Source: Chitinophagales bacterium (GTDB taxonomy: Bacteria > Bacteroidota > Bacteroidia > Chitinophagales > Chitinophagaceae). From it: a DNA stretch of 63,911 nt. Position numbers and translations under genes: made by a program. The DNA lies in NCBI GenBank assembly GCA_015655015.1, contig JAATFV010000167.1, positions 1 through 63,911 of the forward strand, written 5' to 3'. Within the stretch, counting starts at the first letter, position 1, and each line of letters starts with the position of its first letter. Shown in pieces: positions 32,521 through 40,212 of this stretch. Below the pieces are notes generated by a model. The model was not told the DNA's origin. It ran no database searches and worked only from the letters and a program-made list of their open reading frames with translations.

Positions 32521-32574
32521 TTCCCCCGCCTTATCAGCGGGCTTCTAATTCCCCCTTCAGGGGTTAGAGGTCCA
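32521..32574. repeat. C/G-rich palindromic stretch before hemB
   Basis: Contains CCCGC/GCGGG around CTTATCA and CCCC/GGGG around the TTCA of CCCCCTTCAGGGG. It partly overlaps the end of hemF. Similar stretches occur near 3622-3650 and 4371-4411. Confidence 0.6.
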
Positions 32575-33519
32575 CTCCCTCGGGTGCAGGCAGGCATCCA
32601 ACAGCTCAGCTTCGGGTGTTCCGGCGGCTGGCTGATAGTTATAACCCCAGCGGGCCCGTGGCGGCAAGCTCATCAATATGCTTTCTGTTCGTCCCTGTGT
32701 CTTCAGTCCGAACAGGGTGCCGCGATCGTGGATCAGGTTGAATTCCACGTAACGTCCCCTCCTGATCTCCTGCCATTCCGTTTCCCTGTCACCATAGGAC
32801 ATATCCTTTCTTTTCTCCACGATAGGTGTATAAGCGGGTAGAAAGGCATTCCCGTTCGCCTCCTGGAAGGCGAACAAACGATCGGCTTCCGTTTCATCCG
32901 CCGGACGAAGATGATCATAAAAAACGCCGCCGATGCCCCGCATTTCATTATCACGATGCGTGTTGACGAAATATTCGTCGCACCATTTTTTGTACAGGGG
33001 ATACTTTTCCTTTCCGAACGGGTCCATAACATGTCGGAAGGTCTGGTGAAAATGCCGGGCATCTTCCTCGAACAGGTAATAGGGAGTAAGGTCGGACCCC
33101 CCTCCAAACCATCGGTCAGTCAGGCTCCCATCTTCGCCATAGACTTCAAAATAGCGCCAGTTGGCATGCGTGGTAGGAACGTACGGATTGAGCGGATGGA
33201 GCACCAGGGAGAGACCGCACGCAAACCACTTACTGCCGTCAATTTTTAGTTGCGTGCGCATCGGATCGGTGACCTCACCCCATACGATGGAAGTATTCAC
33301 TCCTCCTTTTTCAAGCACGTCCCCGCCGGCGATAACCCTGGTCCTGCCGCCGCCGCCGCCTTCCCTTGTCCATTCGTCTGTTGCAAAAACGGATCTACCA
33401 TCCACTGCTTCCAATGACTTACAGATCCGGTCCTGCAAGGTCTGAATGAAATGGATCCATTTATCCCGGAAGGCTGGCGTATCGGTCTTGTGCGTATGAT
33501 TTGCTGCGGGCTGATTCAT
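32557..33519 (-). CDS. hemF: Oxygen-dependent coproporphyrinogen III oxidase
   Basis: Decarboxylates coproporphyrinogen III to protoporphyrinogen IX using O2. 320 residues, normal. It shows the family blocks FATDEWTREGGGGGRTRV, KEKYPLYKKWCDEYF, RGIGGVFYDHL, RGRYVEFNLIHDRGT and SLPPRARWGYN, with conserved His in VLHPLNPYVPTTHANWRYFEV and DLTPYYLFEED. An oxygen-dependent enzyme here implies at least microaerobic haem synthesis; no hemN is in the window. It is 15 bases downstream of hemE. Confidence 0.97.
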   Translation of the reverse strand: MNQPAANHTHKTDTPAFRDKWIHFIQTLQDRICKSLEAVDGRSVFATDEWTREGGGGGRTRVIAGGDVLEKGGVNTSIVWGEVTDPMRTQLKIDGSKWFACGLSLVLHPLNPYVPTTHANWRYFEVYGEDGSLTDRWFGGGSDLTPYYLFEEDARHFHQTFRHVMDPFGKEKYPLYKKWCDEYFVNTHRDNEMRGIGGVFYDHLRPADETEADRLFAFQEANGNAFLPAYTPIVEKRKDMSYGDRETEWQEIRRGRYVEFNLIHDRGTLFGLKTQGRTESILMSLPPRARWGYNYQPAAGTPEAELLDACLHPREWTSNP

Positions 33520-33534
33520 GTTGATTCGTTCGGC

Positions 33535-34566
33535 TTATGGGCGATAATTTTTCACGGTGTCTACGAATGCCCTTGCGTGATCCACCGGGACATCAGGCAA
33601 AATACCATGTCCTAAATTGGCAATATGCGGATGACCCTGAAAAGCATCCAGCATGGCTGTCACTTCCTTCCGGATCACGGGTATCGGTGACAATAGCTTA
33701 GCGGGATCAAAGTTGCCCTGCAAGGCTACTTTCGGTCCGGCCAGCTGTCTTGCCATCTGCGGGCGGATACACCAGTCGATGCCCAGGCCATGTGCGCCTG
33801 TAGCTGCCATGCCTTCCAGGGAAGACCAGGCGCCTTTGGCAAATACGATCGTTAGCACTTCTTCCTTCAGGGCAGCTACGATCTGGCGGATATAACGTAA
33901 AGAGATCGTTTCAAAATCCTCCGGACCCAGGAGGCCGCCCCAGGAGTCAAAGATCTGCACCACATCTGCTCCGGCCTTCGCCTGTCCTTTCAGGTAGGCG
34001 ATCGTGGTGTCCGTGATCATTTGCAACAACCGGTGGGCCGTCTCCGGCTGGGTATAACAGAAGGCCTTGGCTTCGTCGAATGTTTTAGATCCTTTGCCTT
34101 GTACCATATAACACAGCAGGGTCCAGGGCGATCCCGCAAATCCGATCAGCGGCACCCGGCCATCCAGGGTCTTTTTAGTCAGCCTCAGCGCATCGAAGAC
34201 ATAACCTAATTTCTCTTCCACATCCGGTAAATGAAGCTTATCCAGGTCTTCAATCCGCCTCACCGGGTCGGGTAAAAAGGGCCCCTTCCCTTCTACCATT
34301 TGTACTTCCATGCCCATGGCCTGGGGCACTACGAGAATATCCGAGAAGATGATAGCGGCGTCTACCCCTACCTGCTCTACCGGCTGGATCGTGATGGCTG
34401 TGGCCAGCTCAGGATTCTGACAGCGTTCGAAAAAAGAATATTTTTCCTTCAGCTTCATATAGTCGGGCAGATAACGGCCGGCCTGGCGCATCATCCAGAC
34501 AGGTGTGCGTTCTGTTGTTTCTCCTCTTAAAGTTCTTAATAACAGATCGTTCTTGAGTATGTTCAT
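33535..34566 (-). CDS. hemE: Uroporphyrinogen decarboxylase
   Basis: Removes four carboxyl groups from uroporphyrinogen III to give coproporphyrinogen III. 343 residues, normal. The N-terminal signature TPVWMMRQAGRYLPDY includes the conserved Arg residues; catalytic-site Asp lies in IIFSDILV. Further family blocks are GFAGSPWTLLCYMVQG and LGHGILPDVP. It overlaps the end of hemD by four bases, indicating translational coupling inside the hem cluster. Confidence 0.97.
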   Translation of the reverse strand: MNILKNDLLLRTLRGETTERTPVWMMRQAGRYLPDYMKLKEKYSFFERCQNPELATAITIQPVEQVGVDAAIIFSDILVVPQAMGMEVQMVEGKGPFLPDPVRRIEDLDKLHLPDVEEKLGYVFDALRLTKKTLDGRVPLIGFAGSPWTLLCYMVQGKGSKTFDEAKAFCYTQPETAHRLLQMITDTTIAYLKGQAKAGADVVQIFDSWGGLLGPEDFETISLRYIRQIVAALKEEVLTIVFAKGAWSSLEGMAATGAHGLGIDWCIRPQMARQLAGPKVALQGNFDPAKLLSPIPVIRKEVTAMLDAFQGHPHIANLGHGILPDVPVDHARAFVDTVKNYRP

Positions 34567-35429
34567 AATAATTTGCCGGTTACTGACGCCGGATTTATGG
34601 TTTGTTGTTGCTTATCTGCGTTTGGAGGATCTTGAAAATGATCGGTCACCTGTCGGATCAGCGCTTCTTTTTCGGGGGATCCGCTGAGAATCGTTTGATT
34701 GGAGCTGTAGGACCGGATAGTGTCAGCGGTAGTCTGTCCGATCGCGAATAAACGGGTGGCGGCCGGGATCGTGTTGACCTGGAAGAAGCTGTGTACGGCG
34801 CTGGGACTGAAAAAAACGATCCCATCATAAGCTTGTTCCACTTTATGAGGAGTTTGGGTAGTCTTATATACGACCAGCTCATTCACCCTGATCCCCTGTT
34901 GCTGCAATTTTTCCGGTAGTTCGTCTCTTCGCTGGTCGCCGCAAAAAAAGAAAATCGCCTCCGATATCCGCCGGCTAATGATCGTATCCGCGAGGGCCGC
35001 AGCCGAGGCAGCGGTACCGGCTATGCAATCATCACCAAAGTTGTCCCGGACAAATTGCTGTGTGGCCGATCCGATACAGAAGATCCGCCAGGGGAAGATG
35101 CCTCTCTCTGATCCGGGGGAAACCGGGGTTTGGCCGTACCGGCTGTCCGGCTGTCCGGCGATGCCTGTTCCTTCCTTTGCCAGGCTGGTCTTTTCCGGCG
35201 CGTCTTTCAGCCATCCTGCTACTGTCTCTACGGCATTCATGCTGGTGAATACGGCTATGAGCGGCTGCCGGGAGAGGTCCCGGATGCGTTGCTGCAGCGC
35301 CTGGTTCACCATTGGCGCCGTCTCAATAAAAGACAGGGTATCTATTAGAATACCCTTGCCGGCTGCCTGTTCCAGGAGGGCTGCCTCCAGAGGCCTGGTA
35401 GATAATATGTGTGTTTTATATTCGGCCAT
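34563..35429 (-). CDS. hemD: Uroporphyrinogen-III synthase
   Basis: Cyclises hydroxymethylbilane with inversion of ring D. 288 residues, longer than many HemD proteins (about 245-260). HemD is poorly conserved; the calls rest on STRPLEAALLEQA, FTSMNAVETVAGWL, FCIGSATQQFV, VNELVVYKT, VFFSPSAVHSFF and FAIGQTTADTIR, and on its place between hemC and hemE. A Gly/Pro/Ser-rich stretch at about residues 87-114 looks like an insert; its DNA contains an 8-bp tandem repeat near 35141-35160. Confidence 0.92.
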   Translation of the reverse strand: MAEYKTHILSTRPLEAALLEQAAGKGILIDTLSFIETAPMVNQALQQRIRDLSRQPLIAVFTSMNAVETVAGWLKDAPEKTSLAKEGTGIAGQPDSRYGQTPVSPGSERGIFPWRIFCIGSATQQFVRDNFGDDCIAGTAASAAALADTIISRRISEAIFFFCGDQRRDELPEKLQQQGIRVNELVVYKTTQTPHKVEQAYDGIVFFSPSAVHSFFQVNTIPAATRLFAIGQTTADTIRSYSSNQTILSGSPEKEALIRQVTDHFQDPPNADKQQQTINPASVTGKLL

Positions 35430-35454
35430 GCCTGTCCGGTATTCTTTTCTCTTA

Positions 35455-36393
35455 TTATTTCGCGGCGGGGTTGTTTGTTATTTCGCGTATGCTGTCTGCT
35501 ATTTCTTTTCCTCCTTTTTCGAGGAGCTCTTCTGCGGCTGCTCTTCCTAATCCATTGGCCATTTCCAGGGGAAGGATCTTTTCTATCTCCACTTTTTGGG
35601 CCCCATCGATAGACAGGAGTTGTCCGCTGAAATAGACTTCTCCGTCTTCCACTTCCGCCAGGGCGCTGATCGGAGTGGAACAGCCTCCCAGGAGCGTCTT
35701 TAAAAATTCTCTTTCTATATGGGTGCAAAGGGCTGTATCCGGATGATGGAGGGGCTGGCAGGCATTAACGACAGCCTCGTCATATTCCCTGCATACGACC
35801 AGGATGGCGCCCTGTGCGGGGGCAGGTAACATCCAGTTGAGCACCAGGCTGTTTTCGGGACGCAAGTGGATACGTTCCAGCCCTGCCTGAGCAAAAATAG
35901 CTGCATCCCAATTTTCATTTTCCAGCTTCTTCAGCCGGGTATTTACATTACCCCGGAGATTGTGGATCTGATGGGAGGGATATTTGTGCAGCCATTGGGC
36001 CTTGCGCCGGATGCTGCTGGTTGCGATCTGTGCTATATGATCCTTCTGGTTCAGGAAGGCTGTATCTTTTTTGTAAACGAGCAGATCATGAACAGGGCCT
36101 CGCGGCAGAATGGCTGCTTCCTGCAGACCTTGCGGCAGCTGAGTAGGCACATCTTTCATGGAATGTACGGCGATGTCGATCTTTTGACTCAGCAGGGCGC
36201 TATCGAGGCTTCGGGTGAATACTCCCTGAACCCCCATTTCGTAAAGAGGCGTCGCCAGGTCGATATCACCTTCACTTTTGATATATACCAGTTCGGAGCT
36301 GATCCCTTGTTCTGCCAGCAATTCTTTTACCTGTGTGGCTTGCCAGACAGCCAGCTGACTTTCTCTTGTGCCTATCCGGATCATTTGTTGCAT
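35455..36393 (-). CDS. hemC: Hydroxymethylbilane synthase (porphobilinogen deaminase)
   Basis: Polymerises four porphobilinogens into hydroxymethylbilane on a covalent dipyrromethane cofactor. 312 residues. The cofactor-binding Cys is C238 in TLLGGCSTPISA. The N-terminal signature IRIGTRESQLAVWQA and VHSMKDVPTQLP with the catalytic Asp are intact. It lies 8 bases after hemA and 25 bases before hemD, so the genes are probably one operon. Confidence 0.97.
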   Translation of the reverse strand: MQQMIRIGTRESQLAVWQATQVKELLAEQGISSELVYIKSEGDIDLATPLYEMGVQGVFTRSLDSALLSQKIDIAVHSMKDVPTQLPQGLQEAAILPRGPVHDLLVYKKDTAFLNQKDHIAQIATSSIRRKAQWLHKYPSHQIHNLRGNVNTRLKKLENENWDAAIFAQAGLERIHLRPENSLVLNWMLPAPAQGAILVVCREYDEAVVNACQPLHHPDTALCTHIEREFLKTLLGGCSTPISALAEVEDGEVYFSGQLLSIDGAQKVEIEKILPLEMANGLGRAAAEELLEKGGKEIADSIREITNNPAAK

Positions 36394-36401
36394 GCGTAAA
36401 A

Positions 36402-37649
36402 TTAGTTCTTTGCGGTCAGCGGGAAGGCGATATACTCATTGATCGCTTCTATATACTGGCAACCGCCCTGGTTATGCTGGCGCATTTTGGTAGCCATTCC
36501 GTTGATTACGCGCTGGATTTGCTGATCTGTATTGGTGGTGGACGGAAAGGATTCACCGGAGAGCCGGCTGAATATGGGGCAGGTATGAAGCTCTTTTAAT
36601 TTTGTTTTAACCGCTCTCAGTACCGGAACATGTTTGCGCATTTCCTGCCATTCCTGAAATTCTGCGATATGTTCGGCTATGATGGCGTTGGCTTTAGGTA
36701 CTTCTGCTTCTCTTTTCTGGAGGGTCTCGTCTTTCAGCCTGGATAGTTCGTCTACATTTACGAGCGTGATACCAGGCAGCTCGCGGGCTGATTTTTCCAC
36801 GTTACAGGGAATGGACAGGTCGATGACGAGCTTATTTCCCTTGTTTTCCAAATGAGAACGCAGCAGGACTGGCTGTTCGGCATTGGTGGCGACGATGATG
36901 ATATCGGAGGAGGCGATATAGGTTTCTGTGTGTTCCGGCGACGCATGCTGAACGCCCATTTCCTGAGCCAGGCCGGCGGCTTTTTCTTCCGTACGGTTGA
37001 TCAGGGTGATATCCCGGGTGTCCAGGTAGTCTATCATATTGCGGCAGGTATTGCGTCCGATCTTGCCGATGCCGATCAGCAGGATCTTTTTGCCGGCGGC
37101 GGAGCCGGTATTTTCTTTTATAAATTGAATGGCGGCGAAAGAGACAGAGACGGTTCCCCCGCTCAGGGTCGTCTGGTTCTTAATGGACTTGGAGGACTGC
37201 AGCACGCAATTGACCAGCCTTTCGGAGAAAGACCCGATAAAATTACGCTCACGGGCTATCCGGACGGCTTGTTTGATCTGACCTACGATCTCATAGTCAC
37301 CCAGGATCTGGGAGTCGAGGCCGGCGGCGACCTGGAAAAGATGTTCGATAGCATCCAGGCCATTCTTTATGTAAGCAAGTTCTGTGAACGTTCCGGGATC
37401 GCCGGTGGTTTGTGTACACAGCAGGTTGATCAGCTGGGAAGCGTCTTCGGCAAACCCGTATATCTCAGTACGGTTACAGGTAGATAAAATGAATAATTCG
37501 TTCAGGTGATAAGAGGGGGCGAGCGTGAGAATTTTTTCATATTGCTCGTTGCTGATAGCAAACTGCCCCCTGATAGCGGCATCTGTTTTTTTATAATTTA
37601 TCCCTGCGACGAAAAATCCGGAAATATCAGCCATCTTATTGCCCATCAT
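36402..37649 (-). CDS. hemA: Glutamyl-tRNA reductase
   Basis: Reduces glutamyl-tRNA to glutamate-1-semialdehyde with NADPH, the first committed and usually regulated step of the C5 haem route. 415 residues. The catalytic Cys is C58 in ILSTCNRTEIYG. The Rossmann segment KKILLIGIGKIGRNTCRNM and the C-terminal dimerisation domain are present. It heads the leftward hem cluster; hemH starts in the opposite direction 232 bases away, so the shared gap can coordinate both arms. Confidence 0.97.
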   Translation of the reverse strand: MMGNKMADISGFFVAGINYKKTDAAIRGQFAISNEQYEKILTLAPSYHLNELFILSTCNRTEIYGFAEDASQLINLLCTQTTGDPGTFTELAYIKNGLDAIEHLFQVAAGLDSQILGDYEIVGQIKQAVRIARERNFIGSFSERLVNCVLQSSKSIKNQTTLSGGTVSVSFAAIQFIKENTGSAAGKKILLIGIGKIGRNTCRNMIDYLDTRDITLINRTEEKAAGLAQEMGVQHASPEHTETYIASSDIIIVATNAEQPVLLRSHLENKGNKLVIDLSIPCNVEKSARELPGITLVNVDELSRLKDETLQKREAEVPKANAIIAEHIAEFQEWQEMRKHVPVLRAVKTKLKELHTCPIFSRLSGESFPSTTNTDQQIQRVINGMATKMRQHNQGGCQYIEAINEYIAFPLTAKN

Positions 37650-37674
37650 TATTCAGCTTGTTGGAATATAAACG

Positions 37675-37682
37675 CAAAAGTA
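37675..37682 (-). promoter_or_regulatory. hemA promoter -7 element
   Basis: On the minus strand TACTTTTG, an exact TAnnTTTG match, 25 bases before the hemA ATG; it should drive the hemACDEFBL cluster. Confidence 0.5.
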
Positions 37683-37860
37683 CTCGCAGCGGTTCCTATT
37701 ATGCTAATTTTTCTGTCATTAGACTGTCATTTATAAAGCTGATTGATATCAGCTGTACCGTATGACGTATCATCTGTGGTCCCGCACAATCTATTTCTGT
37801 CAATTCTACGTTTGTTGCGATATTGTGGCAAATTCCTGCATTTTTGGGAAAGAGTCTGAT

Positions 37861-37868
37861 TACATTTG
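37861..37868 (+). promoter_or_regulatory. hemH promoter -7 element
   Basis: TACATTTG, an exact TAnnTTTG match 13 bases before the hemH ATG, so the leader would be only a few bases. A TTTTTG lies 14 bases further upstream. Confidence 0.5.
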
Positions 37869-37881
37869 CAAATTATTCTTT

Positions 37882-38943
37882 ATGGAAAATTCATCCGATA
37901 AAAGAGCTATTCTTTTAATGAACCTTGGGTCCCCGGATTCTGTCTCTGTTCCGGATGTCCGTAATTATTTAATGGAATTCCTGATGGATGCCCGGGTCAT
38001 CGATTACCCTTATCTCTTCCGTAAAGTATTGGTGGGGGGGCTGATCGTCCCTTTTCGTGCGGCTAAATCGGCGGAAGCATATAAGATCATCTGGACAAAG
38101 GAAGGATCTCCTTTGATCGTGCTGACCCGGCAATTGCAGGAGGCTTTGCAGAAAGTGGTGAACGAACCGGTGGAGATTGCCATGCGGTATGGCAATCCAT
38201 CCATGGAGGCGGCTTTTGAGCGTCTTCTGCAAAAAATGCCGGAACTGGAGGAGGTGATCGCTGTACCTCTTTATCCGCATTATGCGATGGCTTCTTATGA
38301 GACAGCGGTGGAGTATGCAAAGGAAGTCCACCGCCGGAAAAAATATTCTTTCCGCCTGAATTTCATCAGGCCTTTTTATAATGAATCCCATTATTTGCGG
38401 GCGCTGAGCGAGCAGATCCGCCCCTATGTTTCACAGCAGTACGATCATATTCTGTTTAGTTATCATGGAGTGCCTGCCCGGCATATTAAGAAAACAGATC
38501 CTACAGGCGCTCATTGCCTGCAATCCGCCGGGTGTTGTGAGACCGCTTCTCCGGCACATGCCCGTTGTTACCGGCATCAGTGTTTTGCTACGACACGTGA
38601 AGTGGTGCGCCTGCTGGATATTCCGGCAGGAAAATATAGTAATTCTTTCCAGTCCCGGCTTGGCAAGGGCTGGCTGGAGCCTTTCACCGATATCCGTCTG
38701 GAAGAGATGCCTAAAGAGGGGATTAAAAAACTACTGATCCTATGTCCCGCCTTTGTAAGTGATTGCCTGGAAACGCTGGAAGAGATCGCTATCAGGGGGA
38801 AGGAGACATTTATGAATGCCGGAGGAGAGGCGTATACCATGATCCCCTGTCTGAATACCGATCCGCTGTGGGTAGAAGCCCTGGCGGGATGGGTGAAGGA
38901 GATCGGGGCAGGGGCGAGGAACATGATCCTGAATGAAGAATGA
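37882..38943 (+). CDS. hemH: Ferrochelatase
   Basis: Inserts Fe(II) into protoporphyrin IX. I start at ATG 37882 (MENSSDKRAILLMNLGSPDS), giving 353 residues; the frame is open 120 bases further upstream but crosses the promoter. The family blocks are LMNLGSPDSVSVPDVRNYL, VAMRYGNPSMEAA (as IAMRYGNPS), VPLYPHYAMAS, ILFSYHGVPARH with the catalytic His, and LILCPAFVSDCLETLEEI. A Cys-rich stretch (CLQSAGCC, ARCYRHQC) fits members that carry a [2Fe-2S] cluster, though the spacing was not checked. hemJ follows. Confidence 0.96.
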   Translation: MENSSDKRAILLMNLGSPDSVSVPDVRNYLMEFLMDARVIDYPYLFRKVLVGGLIVPFRAAKSAEAYKIIWTKEGSPLIVLTRQLQEALQKVVNEPVEIAMRYGNPSMEAAFERLLQKMPELEEVIAVPLYPHYAMASYETAVEYAKEVHRRKKYSFRLNFIRPFYNESHYLRALSEQIRPYVSQQYDHILFSYHGVPARHIKKTDPTGAHCLQSAGCCETASPAHARCYRHQCFATTREVVRLLDIPAGKYSNSFQSRLGKGWLEPFTDIRLEEMPKEGIKKLLILCPAFVSDCLETLEEIAIRGKETFMNAGGEAYTMIPCLNTDPLWVEALAGWVKEIGAGARNMILNEE

Positions 38944-38964
38944 TCCGTTATTTTGATTCAAAAT

Positions 38965-39489
38965 ATGTATAACTACGTCAAAGCGCTCCATATTATCTTT
39001 ATCGTCACCTGGTTTAGCGGATTGTTCTATATCGTGCGCCTGTTTATTTATAATGCGGAAGCCGCCCAAAAGCCGGAGCCGGAGAAGACGATCCTGCAGC
39101 GGCAATTCCGGGTAATGATCCGGCGGCTCTGGATGGGGATCACCTGGCCTTCGGCTATATTGACCCTCCTTTTTGGTCCCTGGATGCTGATCCTCATGGG
39201 GTCTGTGCCTGCCTGGCTCTGGATCAAGCTCTGTTTTGTCCTGGGACTGTATGGCTATCATTTTTCCCTGCAGGGAATTTTTCGGCAGCAGATGAAGGGC
39301 ATCTTCCGCTATTCATCACAGCAGCTGCGTATCTGGAATGAAGTGGCCACTATCTTCCTGGTGGCGATCGTAATGCTGGTGGTAGTCAAACAAAACATGA
39401 GCTGGGCCTGGGGATTGGCAGGGCTTTTCGGCTTTGTGATCGTACTGATGAGCGCCGTGCGGATCTATAAAACGATGCGGGCAAAGTAA
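38965..39489 (+). CDS. hemJ: HemJ-type protoporphyrinogen IX oxidase
   Basis: A membrane protein that oxidises protoporphyrinogen IX to protoporphyrin IX and is coupled to the respiratory chain in bacteria lacking HemG and HemY. I start at ATG 38965, giving 174 residues. Four to five membrane helices are visible. The N-terminus YVKALHIIFIVTWFSGLFYIVRLF has the conserved His and Trp of the HemJ/UPF0093 family, and YGYHFSLQ has the second conserved His. It directly follows ferrochelatase, the next enzyme of the pathway. Context and family agree, so the call is strong. Confidence 0.93.
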   Translation: MYNYVKALHIIFIVTWFSGLFYIVRLFIYNAEAAQKPEPEKTILQRQFRVMIRRLWMGITWPSAILTLLFGPWMLILMGSVPAWLWIKLCFVLGLYGYHFSLQGIFRQQMKGIFRYSSQQLRIWNEVATIFLVAIVMLVVVKQNMSWAWGLAGLFGFVIVLMSAVRIYKTMRAK

Positions 39490-39507
39490 CGTGTTGAAGA
39501 AGTAAAG

Positions 39508-39545
39508 AAAACCCTCCCGACGCTGAGGCCGGGAGGGTTTTTTTC
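39508..39545 (+). terminator. hemH-hemJ terminator
   Basis: AAAACCCTCCCG (39508-39519) and CGGGAGGGTTTT (39530-39541) form a perfect 12-bp stem with a 10-base loop, followed by TTT. It is 18 bases after the hemJ stop. Confidence 0.93.
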
Positions 39546-39951
39546 TATCCGGGGTAAAAAGGTAGTTTTTCCGGAAACTGAACTTGGATTGGTCATCCAG
39601 GAATTGGGATAATTTGGGCCTGTTGTTGCTGATCGATCAGGTTCTTCTAAAGGTTAATATCAGAGATTAAAAACGGGTAGGTTACGGACCTCAAGTGAAT
39701 AAGGTGATACACGGAATAAGGAGGGCAAGAAGGTAACACGGAGGGTAAGATAAAAGGAAGGGGAGTAGGAATACCCCCCTTTTTAACCCCTAAACCCTAA
39801 ACCGTAGAAAGAGTTATCCATTTAATGCATTGATTTGTAATACATTAAGGGATTTTAATTACTTTATGTATATGAGCATTAGGGTGTTTATACCCTATTT
39901 TTGTCGTATTTCTGAAAGATAATATCCATAAATTATGCCAAAGCTGAATAA

Positions 39952-39960
39952 TGTGGATAA
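39952..39960 (-). promoter_or_regulatory. Perfect DnaA-box sequence in an AT-rich gap
   Basis: TGTGGATAA here is the exact complement of TTATCCACA. Two 7/9 matches lie close by (39814-39822 and 39922-39930) in an AT-rich, gene-free stretch. Three sites are too few to call an origin. Confidence 0.35.
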
Positions 39961-40026
39961 CTACGGGGGTGATTGGCGGATGGGGGTAAATTGAGGGCGT
40001 GTGGGTGTAGTATGAAAGATAGTTTT

Positions 40027-40071
40027 TTTAAGCTGCGCTTAAAATTTCCGCATCCAGACTGAAGTCTGGAT
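40027..40071. repeat. Two adjacent perfect hairpins upstream of ileS
   Basis: TTTAAGC-TGC-GCTTAAA (40027-40043) and ATCCAGACT-GA-AGTCTGGAT (40052-40071). Together with the GCGC stem near 40091-40101 and the terminator at 40102 they form an array resembling that at 7853-7920. Confidence 0.85.
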
Positions 40072-40101
40072 ACGGTTGGCTCTAATGATGGCGCTTCGCG
40101 C

Positions 40102-40124
40102 AAAACGGCTGTGCCGTTTTTTTT
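40102..40124 (+). terminator. Intrinsic terminator just before the ileS promoter
   Basis: AAAACGGC (40102-40109), loop TGT, GCCGTTTT (40113-40120), then four more T. It insulates ileS from upstream transcription; no gene feeds directly into it, so it may end a small upstream RNA. Confidence 0.8.
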
Positions 40125-40125
40125 G

Positions 40126-40133
40126 TACCTTTG
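40126..40133 (+). promoter_or_regulatory. ileS promoter -7 element
   Basis: TACCTTTG, an exact TAnnTTTG match that begins two bases after the terminator T-run, 79 bases before the ileS ATG. Confidence 0.5.
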
Positions 40134-40212
40134 CACCCCTTTTCTGCCCCGGAATCCCGGACTTTCCGGTCGCGGAACACTGATTTAGCCTTAATACATA
40201 ACAATATATTAT

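Larger units (their letters stand above)
39490..40212. other. Long gene-free interval between hemJ and ileS
   Basis: About 720 bases with no credible gene. In order it holds the hemJ terminator (39508-39545), a purine-rich stretch (about 39690-39770), a GGGG/CCCC stem with a T-run (39760-39784), the heptamer CCCTAAA repeated, an AT-rich stretch (about 39830-39950) with DnaA-box-like sites, a hairpin array (40027-40120) and the ileS promoter. Confidence 0.6.

Noticed and set aside
40027..40124. T-box leader of ileS
   Set aside because: The hairpins lie upstream of the predicted promoter rather than in the leader, and no T-box sequence is visible.
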